Source of the DNA: Mycobacterium stomatepiae
GTDB lineage: Bacteria; Actinomycetota; Actinomycetes; Mycobacteriales; Mycobacteriaceae
Direction of reading: 5' to 3'
Assembly (NCBI RefSeq): GCF_010731715.1
Contig: NZ_AP022587.1
Location: forward strand, 5,890,001-5,954,000
Length of the DNA: 64,000 nucleotides
The position numbers were made by a program, and so were the translations under genes. Positions 7,568 through 17,225 of this stretch are shown here, in pieces (positions within the stretch are counted from its first letter, which is position 1; every line of letters begins with the position of its first letter). Below the pieces are notes generated by a model that did no database searches, was not told where the DNA came from, and worked only from the letters and a program-made list of their open reading frames with translations.

Positions 7568-8331
7568 ACGGGACCGCCATCGCAAAGCCGATGAATGCCC
7601 TGGGCGAATTCTTCATGCTCAGCGCCGAAGCGCTGGTGACGGCGCTGCGAAGGCCGTGGGCCTGGCGCGAGACTCTCGAGCAGATCTGGTTCGTCGCCCG
7701 GGTGTCGATTTTCCCGACGATCATGCTGTCGATTCCGTACACGGTGCTGATCGTGTTCGTGCTCAACATTTTGCTCGTGGAGATTGGTGCCGGAGATCTC
7801 TCCGGTGCCGGGGCGGGCCTGGCGTCGGTGACCCAGGTGGGGCCGGTTGTCACGGCGATGGTGGTCTCGGGCGCCGGGTCGACCGCGATGTGCGCGGACT
7901 TGGGCGTGCGCACCATCCGTGAGGAAATCGATGCAATGAAGGTCATCGGCGTCAATCCGGTTCAGGCTCTGGTGGTTCCGCGCATCATCGCCGCCACCTT
8001 CGTCGCGGTCCTGCTGTACTCGGTGGTCGCGGTCACCGGACTGGTCGGTAGTTACGTTTTCGTCGTCTTCGTCCAGCACGTCACTCCCGGTGCCTTCATC
8101 GCCGGAATGACCCTGGTCACCGGGCTGCCGCAGGTGGTGATCTCGCTGATCAAGGCCACCTTGTTCGGCTTATCCGAGGGCTTGATCGCCTGCTACAAAG
8201 GGCTTTCGGTGGGCGGCGGTCCCACCGGCGTCGGTAACGCGGTGAACGAGACCGTGGTGTTCTCCTTCATGGCCTTGTTCTTCATCAACATCGTGACCAC
8301 CGCGCTCGGAGTGAAAGTGACTGCCAAATGA
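7564..8331 (+). CDS. YrbE-type permease subunit A of an Mce transporter
   Basis: A 255-aa MlaE/YrbE-family integral membrane protein, one of the two permeases of the ATP-driven Mce lipid importer. Five to six hydrophobic helices; the family motif CADLGVRTIREEIDAM (about residues 118-133), which contacts the MceG ATPase, is intact, as is the C-terminal GNAVNETVVFSF. Start GTG at 7564 has GGGCAGG upstream. It overlaps yrbEB by four bases (ATGA). The sequence differs from YrbE1A, 3A and 4A of M. tuberculosis as I recall them, so I do not assign an mce number; it is likely one of the extra mce loci of nontuberculous mycobacteria. Confidence 0.92.
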   Translation: MNGTAIAKPMNALGEFFMLSAEALVTALRRPWAWRETLEQIWFVARVSIFPTIMLSIPYTVLIVFVLNILLVEIGAGDLSGAGAGLASVTQVGPVVTAMVVSGAGSTAMCADLGVRTIREEIDAMKVIGVNPVQALVVPRIIAATFVAVLLYSVVAVTGLVGSYVFVVFVQHVTPGAFIAGMTLVTGLPQVVISLIKATLFGLSEGLIACYKGLSVGGGPTGVGNAVNETVVFSFMALFFINIVTTALGVKVTAK

Positions 8332-9176
8332 CCGATCTCGCACGGGGTCCGTCGTGGCTGGACACTCTTGGCCCGAGGCTGGTGGCTTCCACCCGCAAAC
8401 TCGGCGAGCAGACCGAGTTTTACGGAAAGTCGTTGGCGGCCACCGTGGACGCGGTACGGCGCTACCCGAACGAACTGCTGCGCCTGATCGCCGAGATGGG
8501 AATGGGCACGGGTGCCCTGGCGGTGATTGGGGGAACCGTCGGCATCATCGGCTTTTTGACGCTGACGACCGGCGCTCTGGTCGCCGTGCAGGGCTACGAC
8601 ACGCTGTCCAACATCGGCGTGGAGGCACTGACCGGCTTCTTGTCGGCGTTCCTGAACGTCCGGATGATCGCGCCCTGCACCGCCGGGCTGGCCTTGGCGG
8701 CCACGATTGGCGCCGGCGCGACGGCTCAGCTGGGCGCGATGCGCATCAACGAGGAGATCGATGCGCTGGAAGTCATGGGTATCCGTTCGATCACGTACCT
8801 GGCGTCCACGCGGATCATTGCCGGCGTCCTGGTCGTCATCCCGCTCTACGCCGTCGCGGTTCTGATGTCGTTCATCGCGGCGAAGTTCCTCACGATCTAC
8901 GCCTACGGCCAGTCCCGGGGCGTCTACGAGCACTACTTCTCGACCTTCCTGCGGCCGAGTGACCTGATGTGGTCCTTTCTTTCGGCGCTGACGATGGCGA
9001 CGGGTGTGATGGTCGTGCACACCTATTACGGCTTTACCGCGACAGGTGGTCCCGCCGGTGTGGGGGAGGCTGTCGGTCGTTCAGTGCGGTCCTCGATGAT
9101 CGTCACGGCGTTTGTGTGCCTGATGATTTCGCTGTCCGTGTATGGGCAATCCGGCAACTTCAACCTGTCGGGGTAA
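8328..9176 (+). CDS. YrbE-type permease subunit B of an Mce transporter
   Basis: A 282-aa MlaE-family permease, partner of YrbEA in the heterodimeric membrane core. Residues 30-60 form the amphipathic entry region (YPNELLRLIAEMGMGTGALAVIGG), followed by hydrophobic helices; the coupling motif reads QLGAMRINEEIDALEVMGI and the C-terminal motif GVGEAVGRSVRSS. The ATGA overlap with yrbEA and only four bases to mceA place it in one long operon. It appears intact and of normal length. Confidence 0.92.
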   Translation: MTDLARGPSWLDTLGPRLVASTRKLGEQTEFYGKSLAATVDAVRRYPNELLRLIAEMGMGTGALAVIGGTVGIIGFLTLTTGALVAVQGYDTLSNIGVEALTGFLSAFLNVRMIAPCTAGLALAATIGAGATAQLGAMRINEEIDALEVMGIRSITYLASTRIIAGVLVVIPLYAVAVLMSFIAAKFLTIYAYGQSRGVYEHYFSTFLRPSDLMWSFLSALTMATGVMVVHTYYGFTATGGPAGVGEAVGRSVRSSMIVTAFVCLMISLSVYGQSGNFNLSG

Positions 9177-9180
9177 CCAT

Positions 9181-10449
9181 ATGAGCAACCACAGGGACAG
9201 CGGGCCAGCACGGCGAAACAGAGTCCGCAGCAGCAGGATTGATCCGATCTGGTGGGCGCCCACGCTGTTCATCCTGGTCGCGGCGCTGATCGCGGTGACC
9301 GCCGGCGCGTTCTCGGGAAAGTTTGTGGACTTCATACCGCTGACGCTGGTGTCGGACCGGGCCGGATTGGTGATGGAGCCGGGCGCCAAGGTGAAGCTGC
9401 GCGGGGTGCCGGTCGGTACGGTCGCGTCGATCGGCACCGACGTGAAAGCGGCTCAGCTGCAGCTGAAGATGGATCCGGATCCGTTCAAATATCTGCCCAG
9501 CAACCTCGAGGCCGAGATCAAGTCGACCACCGCGTTCGGATCCAAATATGTCGACCTGATCGTGCCCAGCGAAGCCAGCCACACACCGTTGAAGCCGGGC
9601 GCGGTGCTGCATTCGCGCAATGTCACCGTCGAGTTCAATACGGTTTTCGAGAATCTGCAATCCGTGGTTCAGGCGCTCGACCCGGCGAAGTTGAACGCGA
9701 TCTTGTCGGCCTTCGCCCAATCGGTGCGCGGTAAGGGCGATCGGATCGGAGAGTCGATCACCGATGCCAACAACATCCTGCTCACCGTCAACCCGCGCAT
9801 GGACACGATCCAGCGGGACTGGCGGCTGTTCGGGAAGACCACGGCCATCTATTCCGATGCGGCGCAGGACATCCTGTCGATCCTCGATTCGGCCTCGACC
9901 ACTAGCGCCACCCTCACCGAAAACGACCGGTCATTCGATTCGCTGCTGCTGTCGGCGATCGGCTTCAGCCAGACAGGCATCAGCGTGATCGGCAGAAACG
10001 AACCCAACATCGTGCAGTCGATGAAGCTGCTCGACCCGACGTTGACCCTGTTCAACAAGTACTCACCGACCTATACCTGCCTATTCCAGGGTGCGCAGTG
10101 GTACGTCGACCACGGTGGCAGGGACATGCTTGGCGGCAACGGCTACTCGTTCATCATGGACGCCGCCCTACTGTTCGGCGACGACCCGTACCGCTACCCG
10201 AAGCACCTTCCGAAAGTTAACGCAACGGGCGGCCCCGGTGGTAAACCCAGCTGCGGTTCACTGCCTGACCCGAGTGCCAATTACCCGGTGCGCCAACTAG
10301 TTACCGATACCGGTTGGGGGGCTGCCCCGAACGAGATTCGCAGCAATGTGGCCGCGGGCAATCCCTGGTGGGGCAACTGGTTCCCGACCACGAAGAACGC
10401 TCCCGAGCCGCCACGCTACTTCTGGCGCGGAGGTCAGCCGCCGCCATGA
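9181..10449 (+). CDS. MceA-family protein
   Basis: A 422-aa Mce-family protein. N-terminal membrane anchor (about residues 20-43) after a basic leader, then the MCE/MlaD domain (about 45-125; SDRAGLVMEPGAKVKLRGVPVGTV), a helical region (about 150-290) and a Cys-containing C-terminal part. MceA-F subunits assemble as a periplasmic hexameric tube for lipid uptake. I chose ATG at 9181 because it follows yrbEB directly and begins the basic leader; a GTG-type extension into yrbEB is unsupported. It overlaps mceB by four bases. Confidence 0.92.
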   Translation: MSNHRDSGPARRNRVRSSRIDPIWWAPTLFILVAALIAVTAGAFSGKFVDFIPLTLVSDRAGLVMEPGAKVKLRGVPVGTVASIGTDVKAAQLQLKMDPDPFKYLPSNLEAEIKSTTAFGSKYVDLIVPSEASHTPLKPGAVLHSRNVTVEFNTVFENLQSVVQALDPAKLNAILSAFAQSVRGKGDRIGESITDANNILLTVNPRMDTIQRDWRLFGKTTAIYSDAAQDILSILDSASTTSATLTENDRSFDSLLLSAIGFSQTGISVIGRNEPNIVQSMKLLDPTLTLFNKYSPTYTCLFQGAQWYVDHGGRDMLGGNGYSFIMDAALLFGDDPYRYPKHLPKVNATGGPGGKPSCGSLPDPSANYPVRQLVTDTGWGAAPNEIRSNVAAGNPWWGNWFPTTKNAPEPPRYFWRGGQPPP

Positions 10450-11474
10450 GAAGGAAGCTGTCCAGCATCATCGTGCGGGTCGGGATATTCACGGCTGTCT
10501 GCCTGCTTTTCACGTTCACCTTGGTCACCGTCTTCGGGCAGTTGCGCTTCGAGGACCGCACCGACTATCAGGCGATCTTCACCAATATCTCCGGTCTGAA
10601 ATCCGGCAACTTCGTCCGCATCGCCGGGGTGGAGGTCGGCAAGGTCGGCGATCTCGAGCTGCATCGTGACGGCACGGTCACCGTCGGCTTCGCGGTCGAC
10701 AAGGGGATACGACTCACCGAAGGCACCAAGGCCGTTGTGCGGTACGAAAACCTAATCGGTGACCGCTATTTGGCGCTCGAAGAGGGACCCGGATCCCCTC
10801 GCCGGTTGCCGGCGGGTTCGACGATTCCGCTGGCGCGAACGGCGCCGGCCCTCGACGTCGACGCACTCATCGGGGGATTCCGCCCGTTGTTCCGCGCGCT
10901 GGATCCCGATCAGGTCAACGCGCTGTCCGGTCAGTTGTTGCGAATCTTCCAGGGACAGGGCGGCACGCTGGCCTCGGTGTTGTCGCAGACCTCGATACTG
11001 ACCTCGACGTTGGCGGGGCGCAGCGAACTGATCGGACAGCTGATCGCCAATCTGAATACCGTGCTGCACACCTTCGCCGCGCGCGACCACGAGTTCGCGG
11101 ACGGCTTGGACAAACTGGTTCAACTCGTGGACGGCTTGGCGCAGCGGAAGGACGACATCTCCACCGGGCTCGCCTATCTCAACGCCGCCGCTGGCTCGGT
11201 CGCCGACCTGCTTGTCCAGGCCCGCCAGCCGATCAAAGACGTGGTGCACGAGACCGATCGGATGTCGACCCAGGTGCTTGCCGACCGTGACTATGTGGAC
11301 AAACTGCTCCAGGATCTCCCGAACGTCTATCAAGTGCTGTCCAGGCAAGGCCTGACTGGCGATTACTTCGGTTTCTACTTCTGCGAAGTTCTGCTCAAGC
11401 TCAACGGCAAGGGCGGAAACCCGATCTTCGTCAAGCTATTGGGCCAGCCCAGCGGGCGGTGCACGCCTCGATGA
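10446..11474 (+). CDS. MceB-family protein
   Basis: A 342-aa Mce protein: basic start RRKLSSIIVRVG, one transmembrane anchor (about 8-30), MCE domain (DYQAIFTNISGLKSGNFVRIAGVEVGKV, about residues 38-64 onward) and a long helical domain (about 130-300). The ATG at 10446 overlaps the mceA stop (ATGA). The C-terminus has two Cys residues (FCEVLL and GRCTPR) that may pair, as is usual in MceB. It is intact and of the usual length. Confidence 0.92.
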   Translation: MRRKLSSIIVRVGIFTAVCLLFTFTLVTVFGQLRFEDRTDYQAIFTNISGLKSGNFVRIAGVEVGKVGDLELHRDGTVTVGFAVDKGIRLTEGTKAVVRYENLIGDRYLALEEGPGSPRRLPAGSTIPLARTAPALDVDALIGGFRPLFRALDPDQVNALSGQLLRIFQGQGGTLASVLSQTSILTSTLAGRSELIGQLIANLNTVLHTFAARDHEFADGLDKLVQLVDGLAQRKDDISTGLAYLNAAAGSVADLLVQARQPIKDVVHETDRMSTQVLADRDYVDKLLQDLPNVYQVLSRQGLTGDYFGFYFCEVLLKLNGKGGNPIFVKLLGQPSGRCTPR

Positions 11475-12643
11475 AATGGAACCTGCCGAAGATCAAATCC
11501 CGTGGCCGTCGCAGCCCCGTCATGTTGGGAGTCATGGGCACCGCAATCCTGACATGCGTGACCATCGTCGCTTTCCAGTACAACAAGCTGCCCTTCGTCA
11601 AGAACACGGACGACTACTCCGCGTATTTCTCCGAGGCGGGCGGCATCAAAACCGGTAACACGGTGCGGGTTTCGGGGATGGGCGTCGGGAGGGTCTCCGA
11701 GATTCGGCTGGAGGGCACCAAAGTCCGGGTCACCTTCACCGTTCGCCAGGGCATCGAGCTGGGTGACCGCACCGAGGCGGCGATCAAGACGGAAACGATC
11801 CTGGGCTCCAAGATGCTGGAACTCACGCCGCGCGGGGAAGGACGGCTATCGGGCACGATTCCGCTTTCCCGCACCCACTCGCCCTATGACCTGCCTGACG
11901 CGCTGGGCGATCTGACGACCACCATCAGTGGCCTCGATACCGCCCAATTATCGTCGGCGCTAACGACATTGGCGAGCACTCTCAAGGAGACACCGCCAAA
12001 CCTGCGACCCGCGTTGGAGGGGGTGGCCCGGTTTTCGGACACTCTCAACGGCCGCGACGCGCAGCTGCGTAGCCTGCTCGGCAACGCCAACAAGGTGTCA
12101 ACCGTGCTGGGCAAGCGCAGCCAGCAGATCGCCGGACTGGTAGCGAATTCCAACGCGTTGTTGGCCGCACTGCTGGACGAGCGGGACTCGCTGGACGCCC
12201 TGATGAACAACCTGACCGCGGTGTCGCATCAGATTTCCGCACTGGTCGACGACAACAGAACCCAACTCAAGCCGGCTCTGGACAAGCTCAACGGCGTGCT
12301 CGAGATCCTGGACAACCGCAAGGAGGACATCCAGAAGACACTGCCCAAGTTCAAACGGTATGCGATGTCGTTCGGGGAAGTACTGGGCTCCGGGCCCTTT
12401 TTCAAGGCCTACGTGGCGAACCTGATTCCCGGTCAGATTGGCGGGCCGATGCTCGACGCCGACATGTATGACCGGTTCTTGGATCCCGACCAGAAGCTGC
12501 CCTCGGAGGCGGTCGACCCGCCCACCGGAACGCCACCGGTGCCGCCGGAAAACGCGCCGGTGCCGCTGTGGTCGCAGCCGCCCTCGACGCCACCGATACG
12601 CACCATCCCGCCGCCCTCGCCCCACGACTACGACGGGCCATGA
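11471..12643 (+). CDS. MceC-family protein
   Basis: A 390-aa Mce protein: basic start (MKWNLPKIKSRGRRSPV), one transmembrane helix (about 20-38), MCE domain containing YFSEAGGIKTGNTVRVSGMG, a helical stretch (about 140-300) and a Pro-rich C-terminus (about 345-390), which is typical of MceC. The ATG at 11471 overlaps the mceB stop (ATGA), so I reject the earlier ATG at 11459. Four-base overlap with mceD. Confidence 0.92.
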   Translation: MKWNLPKIKSRGRRSPVMLGVMGTAILTCVTIVAFQYNKLPFVKNTDDYSAYFSEAGGIKTGNTVRVSGMGVGRVSEIRLEGTKVRVTFTVRQGIELGDRTEAAIKTETILGSKMLELTPRGEGRLSGTIPLSRTHSPYDLPDALGDLTTTISGLDTAQLSSALTTLASTLKETPPNLRPALEGVARFSDTLNGRDAQLRSLLGNANKVSTVLGKRSQQIAGLVANSNALLAALLDERDSLDALMNNLTAVSHQISALVDDNRTQLKPALDKLNGVLEILDNRKEDIQKTLPKFKRYAMSFGEVLGSGPFFKAYVANLIPGQIGGPMLDADMYDRFLDPDQKLPSEAVDPPTGTPPVPPENAPVPLWSQPPSTPPIRTIPPPSPHDYDGP

Positions 12644-13968
12644 ACATGAGTCGCGACACCTTGCGCAAAATCACCGCCGTCAGCCTGGTGCTGACGCTGG
12701 TTGTGGCGTCGTTTCTGGTCGTCAAGAAACTGTGGAAAGACGTCGAAAAGAACACGTAATCGGCGTATTTCACCGAAGCCAACGGCTTATTCGTCGGTGA
12801 CGAGATTCGGATCCTCGGTGTCGCGGTCGGCGTGGTGGACAAGATTGAGCCGCAGCCCGCCAGCTCCAAAGTGACGTTCTCCGTCGACAAGGAATATGCG
12901 GTCCCGGCCGATGTCCGTGCCGCGATGCTGTCGCCGTCGCTGGTGACCTCGCGAGCGATTCAACTCGTCCCCGCGTATTCCGGTGGACCGAAATTGACGC
13001 CGGGCGCTTCGATTCCGCTGAATCGCACTGCGGTGCCCGTCGAATGGGACGATTTGCGCAGACAGCTGGAAAAGCTGACCGAAGCGTTGCAGCCGACCGG
13101 TCCGGACGGAGTCAACTCGGTCGGCGAGTTCGTCAACTCGGCCGCGGACAACCTGCGCGGCCAAGGAGATACCGCGCGCGAGACCGTCATTAAGCTTTGC
13201 CAAGCACTTTCGGCGCTCGGAGATCACGCCGACGACATCTTCAGCACGGTGCGCAACCTGCAGCTACTGGTATCCGCCTTGTCCTCCAGCAGTGATCTGC
13301 TGGAGTCATTCAACAAGAACCTGGCCAGCGTTACCACGGTGCTCACGAATAGCCCGAACGAAGTCGGTAATGCGTTGAAGGCTGCTGACGGGGCATTGAC
13401 GGACGTGCGTGATTTTCTCGCCGAAAACCGCGAAGCCATGGGCGTCACGTTCGACCGGCTGGCTTCCATCACAACCGCCCTCAACGACAGCCGTGGCGAC
13501 ATCAAACAAATTCTGCACACAACTCCCACGGTGTTTCAGAACTTCATGAACATCTACCAGCCGGCGCAGGGGGCGATGTCCGGCATCATCGCGCTGAACA
13601 ACTTCGCCGACATCCCGCAGTTCATCTGCAGCTCAATCGAAGCGGCGTCCCGCGCGCGGTTGGCGCGAGTTTCGAAGCTGTGCATGCAGTACCTCAACCC
13701 GATCATCAAGAATCGCATCTACAACTACATACCAGCGGGGATCAACCCCTTTGTCGGGGCGCAAGCCCGGCCCAGTGAGATCACCTACAGCGAGGACTCC
13801 CTGCGTCCTGGCTACGTGCCTGCTGCACCGCCACCCGAGGCGCCACCACCACCCAGTGCGCGGCCGTCGGCCGATGCCCCGCCGCCGGTAGAGCCGCCGC
13901 CACCGAGCGCCGGCATGAGCTCGATCCAGGTGCTGCAGAGCCTGATGCTTCCGACGGGGTCGTCATGA
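12640..13968 (+). pseudogene. mceD with in-frame TAA after codon 39
   Basis: The reading frame from ATG at 12640 (overlapping the mceC stop) encodes the basic leader and transmembrane anchor (LVLTLVVASFLVV), reaches EKNT, then meets TAA at 12757-12759. The same frame continues without any shift: SAYFTEANGLFVGDEIRILGV is the start of the MCE domain, and about 400 further codons, ending in a Pro-rich tail, are open. Restoring one base (TAC or TAT, Tyr) gives a 442-aa MceD of normal length. As read, only a 39-aa anchor is made, and a GTG at 12832 could restart inside the MCE domain without an anchor. Downstream genes remain open and overlapping, so the damage looks recent or is a sequencing error. 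Confidence 0.88.
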
Positions 13969-15089
13969 GACGCGCGATAGCCGTAGTGCTCGGTTTAGCA
14001 TGCGTGACAACGCTTTCGGCGTGTAGCGGATGGCGCGGCCTGAATTCGGTCACCCTGCCCGGAACTTTCGGGGATGGGCCGGGTGCGTACACGATCCAGG
14101 CGCAGATGCCCGATGTCGTGACGATTCAGCAGAACACCCGGGTCCGGGTCGACGACGTCAACGTCGGCAACGTCACCAACATCGAGTTGCAGGATTGGCA
14201 TGCGCTGGTCACGATGCGCATCAACGGCGATGTGCGCTTGCCGGCCAATTCGACCGCCAAGCTCGGTCAGACCAGCCTGCTCGGCTCGATGCACATCGAG
14301 CTCGCGCCGCCCAAGGACGAGGCACCCACCGGCCAACTCAAGAACGGATCCGTCATCCCGTTGAGCCACGCGAGCTTGTACCCGTCTACCGAGCAGACGT
14401 TGGCTTCGGTGTCGATCCTGCTCAACGGCGGGGGAATTGGGCAGTTGCAGGAGATCAACCAGGCCGTCGCCAAGGCGTTCGCGGGCCGGGAGAACGAGAT
14501 GCGCAGCCTGCTGAACCAACTGGACGAGTTCGTCGCCCGCACCAACGAGCAGACCGACGACATCATCGCCGCTGCCGAGAACCTCAATGCCTTGGCGGGC
14601 CAAGTTGCCGCCAAAGATCCGGTCGTCGACAAGGCGCTGATGACGGTGCCCAAAGCGCTTTCGGTGCTGGCTCAAGAGCGCACCAAGATCGCCGATGCGA
14701 TCGATCAGGTGGGTAAGTTCAGCGCGATCGCGGCCGACACCATTCACCAGAGCCGGGAATCGTTGATCAACAACCTGCGTAATATCGCGCCGGTACTGCG
14801 GTCGCTGGCAGACGCGGGTCCGGCGCTCACCAAAGGTCTGGATTGTTTGGCGACCTACCCGTGGCCAACGTCCACCGTCACCAACTGGTTTCGTGGCGAC
14901 TACGCGAACCTCACGATGATTGTCGATCTGACCCTGAGCCGTATAGACACCGGGCTCTTCACCGGATCACGCTGGGAAGGCAACCTCACCCAACTCGAGA
15001 TGCTGTGGGGTCGCACCATTGGCATGCAGCCCAGCCCCGTCACCGGCGGTAACCCGCTGACCTACCCGTATCACTTCGGGGGGTACTGA
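13965..15089 (+). CDS. MceE-family lipoprotein
   Basis: A 374-aa Mce lipoprotein: signal sequence MRRAIAVVLGLACVTT and lipobox LSAC with the lipidated Cys at position 20, then an MCE domain (IQAQMPDVVTIQQNTRVRVD, about residues 44-63 onward) and a helical domain. MceE is the one lipid-anchored subunit of the six. It starts four bases before the mceD stop (ATGA). The C-terminus ends in YPYHFGGY. It appears intact even though the preceding gene is interrupted. Confidence 0.92.
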   Translation: MRRAIAVVLGLACVTTLSACSGWRGLNSVTLPGTFGDGPGAYTIQAQMPDVVTIQQNTRVRVDDVNVGNVTNIELQDWHALVTMRINGDVRLPANSTAKLGQTSLLGSMHIELAPPKDEAPTGQLKNGSVIPLSHASLYPSTEQTLASVSILLNGGGIGQLQEINQAVAKAFAGRENEMRSLLNQLDEFVARTNEQTDDIIAAAENLNALAGQVAAKDPVVDKALMTVPKALSVLAQERTKIADAIDQVGKFSAIAADTIHQSRESLINNLRNIAPVLRSLADAGPALTKGLDCLATYPWPTSTVTNWFRGDYANLTMIVDLTLSRIDTGLFTGSRWEGNLTQLEMLWGRTIGMQPSPVTGGNPLTYPYHFGGY

Positions 15090-16559
15090 GTGCTGCGCCT
15101 CAATCGCTGGACCTGGATCCAGTTGGCCGTTTTGACGCTAGTGACCGTGGTTTCTTGTGGCGCAATGGCATTCAACTTCATGAAGCTGCCCGCGACACTG
15201 TTCGGGATCGGGGAGTACAACGTCACCGTCGACTTGCCTCAGTCCGGCGGCCTATACCAGACCTCGGTCGTTACCTACCGCGGCACTGACGTCGGCCAAG
15301 TCAAGTCGGTCGATGTCACGGCCACCGGAGTCCGCGCGGTGCTCGCCATGCGCTCCGGCGTCAAGGTGCCGTCCAACGTGCAGGCCTCGGTGCACAGCCG
15401 CTCGGCGATCGGTGAGCAATACATCGAGTTGACCCCGCAGCAGGGCAAGGACGGCGAACAAACCCGGGCGCTACGGGCCGGCGACGTCATTCCGGCCGGC
15501 CACGTCGACGCGCCGGTCGACATCGGCCACCTGCTCGACATGACCAACCGTGCGCTACAAGCGATTCCGCGGGACAACCTGCGGACGGTGATCGACGAGA
15601 CCAACCGCGCGGTGGGGGGCCTTGGTCCCGAGCTATCCCGGATCGTAGATGGATCGACGTCATTGGCCATCGCTGGAGGCCAAACCGTCGATCCGCTCGC
15701 CGCATTGATCGACCAGTCGCCCGCGGTGTTGAACTCGCAGGTCCAGACATCGGACGCGATCGCCACCTGGGCCGGTCGGACGTCGGCCCTGATGGCGCAG
15801 TTCAAGGCGCAGGATGCTGCGGTGCGAGATCTCCTGACGCAGGGCACTTCCGGCATCGAAGAAGGTCGTGCGCTGTTGGACCGAGTGTCGCCGGCCTTAC
15901 CGGTGTTGTTCGCCAATCTGGTGAGCCTAGGTGACATCGCCGTCGTCTACCGCCATGACATCGAACAGCTTCTGGTGCTGTTGCCGCAGGGCATAGCGGT
16001 GATGGCGGCGGCTTTGGTGCCGAACTTGAACATCAAACAGGAGTACAAGGGATTTTTCCTGGACTTCAACCTCAACCTGAATCTCCCGCCGCCATGCTCA
16101 ACCGGCTTTCTGCCGCCCACCCAGCGCCGATCTCCGGCCAGCGTTGATGCCCCGGATCGCCCGGCGGCCGACCTGTACTGCCGGGTTCCGCAGGATTCCG
16201 AGTTCAATGTGCGTGGGGCGCGCAATATTCCGTGTGAGACCAAGCCGTGGAAGCGTGCGCCCACCGTCGAGTTGTGCGAGAGCGACGAGGAGTACGTGCC
16301 GCTCAACGAGGGCTACAACTGGAAGGGTGACCCCAACGCCACCACGTCCGGTCAGGGTGTGCCGCAGTATCCGCCGGGCCAGGATCCGCGGCTGCCACCT
16401 CCGCGTGGTACGGCGCCGTCGACCCCACCCCTTTCCGTGACCACCTATGACCCGGCCACCGGTGACTACATAGGTCCGGACGGAAAGCGTTACACCCAGT
16501 CCGACTTGGCGCACCCGCGTGCCAAAAACTGGCAGTCGCTCCTGGTGCCGCCAGGCTAG
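15090..16559 (+). CDS. MceF-family protein
   Basis: A 489-aa Mce protein, the longest subunit of the operon. GTG at 15090 directly follows the mceE stop. Transmembrane anchor about residues 8-30, MCE domain with DLPQSGGLYQTSVVTYRGTD, helical domain (about 150-320) and a Pro-rich C-terminal tail (about 410-489) of the kind seen in MceF. Several Cys residues in the C-terminal third (CSTGF, YCRVP, IPCETK, LCESD) may form disulfides outside the membrane. Intact. Confidence 0.92.
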   Translation: MLRLNRWTWIQLAVLTLVTVVSCGAMAFNFMKLPATLFGIGEYNVTVDLPQSGGLYQTSVVTYRGTDVGQVKSVDVTATGVRAVLAMRSGVKVPSNVQASVHSRSAIGEQYIELTPQQGKDGEQTRALRAGDVIPAGHVDAPVDIGHLLDMTNRALQAIPRDNLRTVIDETNRAVGGLGPELSRIVDGSTSLAIAGGQTVDPLAALIDQSPAVLNSQVQTSDAIATWAGRTSALMAQFKAQDAAVRDLLTQGTSGIEEGRALLDRVSPALPVLFANLVSLGDIAVVYRHDIEQLLVLLPQGIAVMAAALVPNLNIKQEYKGFFLDFNLNLNLPPPCSTGFLPPTQRRSPASVDAPDRPAADLYCRVPQDSEFNVRGARNIPCETKPWKRAPTVELCESDEEYVPLNEGYNWKGDPNATTSGQGVPQYPPGQDPRLPPPRGTAPSTPPLSVTTYDPATGDYIGPDGKRYTQSDLAHPRAKNWQSLLVPPG

Positions 16560-16574
16560 GAATGAAGGAGAAAC

Positions 16575-17225
16575 ATGGCCGACGAGCCCGATACGCCCGC
16601 GGCTGAGGAAAGGCTCAGTGAGTCAACGACTGCCGCCGCTGAAGAAGACGTCGTCGAAGACGACGCCGACGAATCCGGCGACGAGAGCGCAAGTCCGGCC
16701 GATGGCCGGTTCGCGCGCTGGAGGCACCGGACCACCGGCCGGCGGCTTTCCCGCGCCGGGTCGGCGTTGGTCGCCAGCACCGCGATTCTGGTGCTGCTGG
16801 CCGGATTAACCGGCTGGCTCGGGTACCGTGCCTACGAAAAGCACCAATCTCAAGCTCAGCGTGAGCAATTCCTCCAGGTCGCTCGCCAGGGCGCGGTGAA
16901 TCTCACGACGATCAACTACAGCCAGGTCGATGCGGACGTCCAGCGAATCCTCGATGAGGCCACCGGAGCGTTCCGGGAGGATTTCGAGCAGCGGGCTAAG
17001 TCGTTCATCGAGGTCGTCAAGGCGGCGCAGTCGAAATCGGAGGGCACCGTCACCGATGCCGGTCTGGAATCGCAGCGGGGCGACTCCGCTCAAGTCCTGG
17101 TCGCGGTCGCGGTGAAGTCGCGGACGGCGGGCGGTGAGGAACCGCAGCGGGAATGGCGGATGCGCATCGAGGTTCGCTCGGTCGGCGGCGACGCCAAGGT
17201 GGCGAACGTGGTGTTCGTGCCATGA
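16575..17225 (+). CDS. Mce-associated membrane protein (Mas), first copy
   Basis: A 216-aa Mas protein: acidic cytosolic N-terminus (about residues 1-45), one transmembrane helix (about 60-83), and a periplasmic NTF2-like domain. Genes of this type close most mycobacterial mce operons and stabilise the transporter (Mas/OmamA-type). ATG at 16575 has a strong AAGGAGA eight bases upstream. It ends four bases into the second Mas gene. Confidence 0.87.
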   Translation: MADEPDTPAAEERLSESTTAAAEEDVVEDDADESGDESASPADGRFARWRHRTTGRRLSRAGSALVASTAILVLLAGLTGWLGYRAYEKHQSQAQREQFLQVARQGAVNLTTINYSQVDADVQRILDEATGAFREDFEQRAKSFIEVVKAAQSKSEGTVTDAGLESQRGDSAQVLVAVAVKSRTAGGEEPQREWRMRIEVRSVGGDAKVANVVFVP

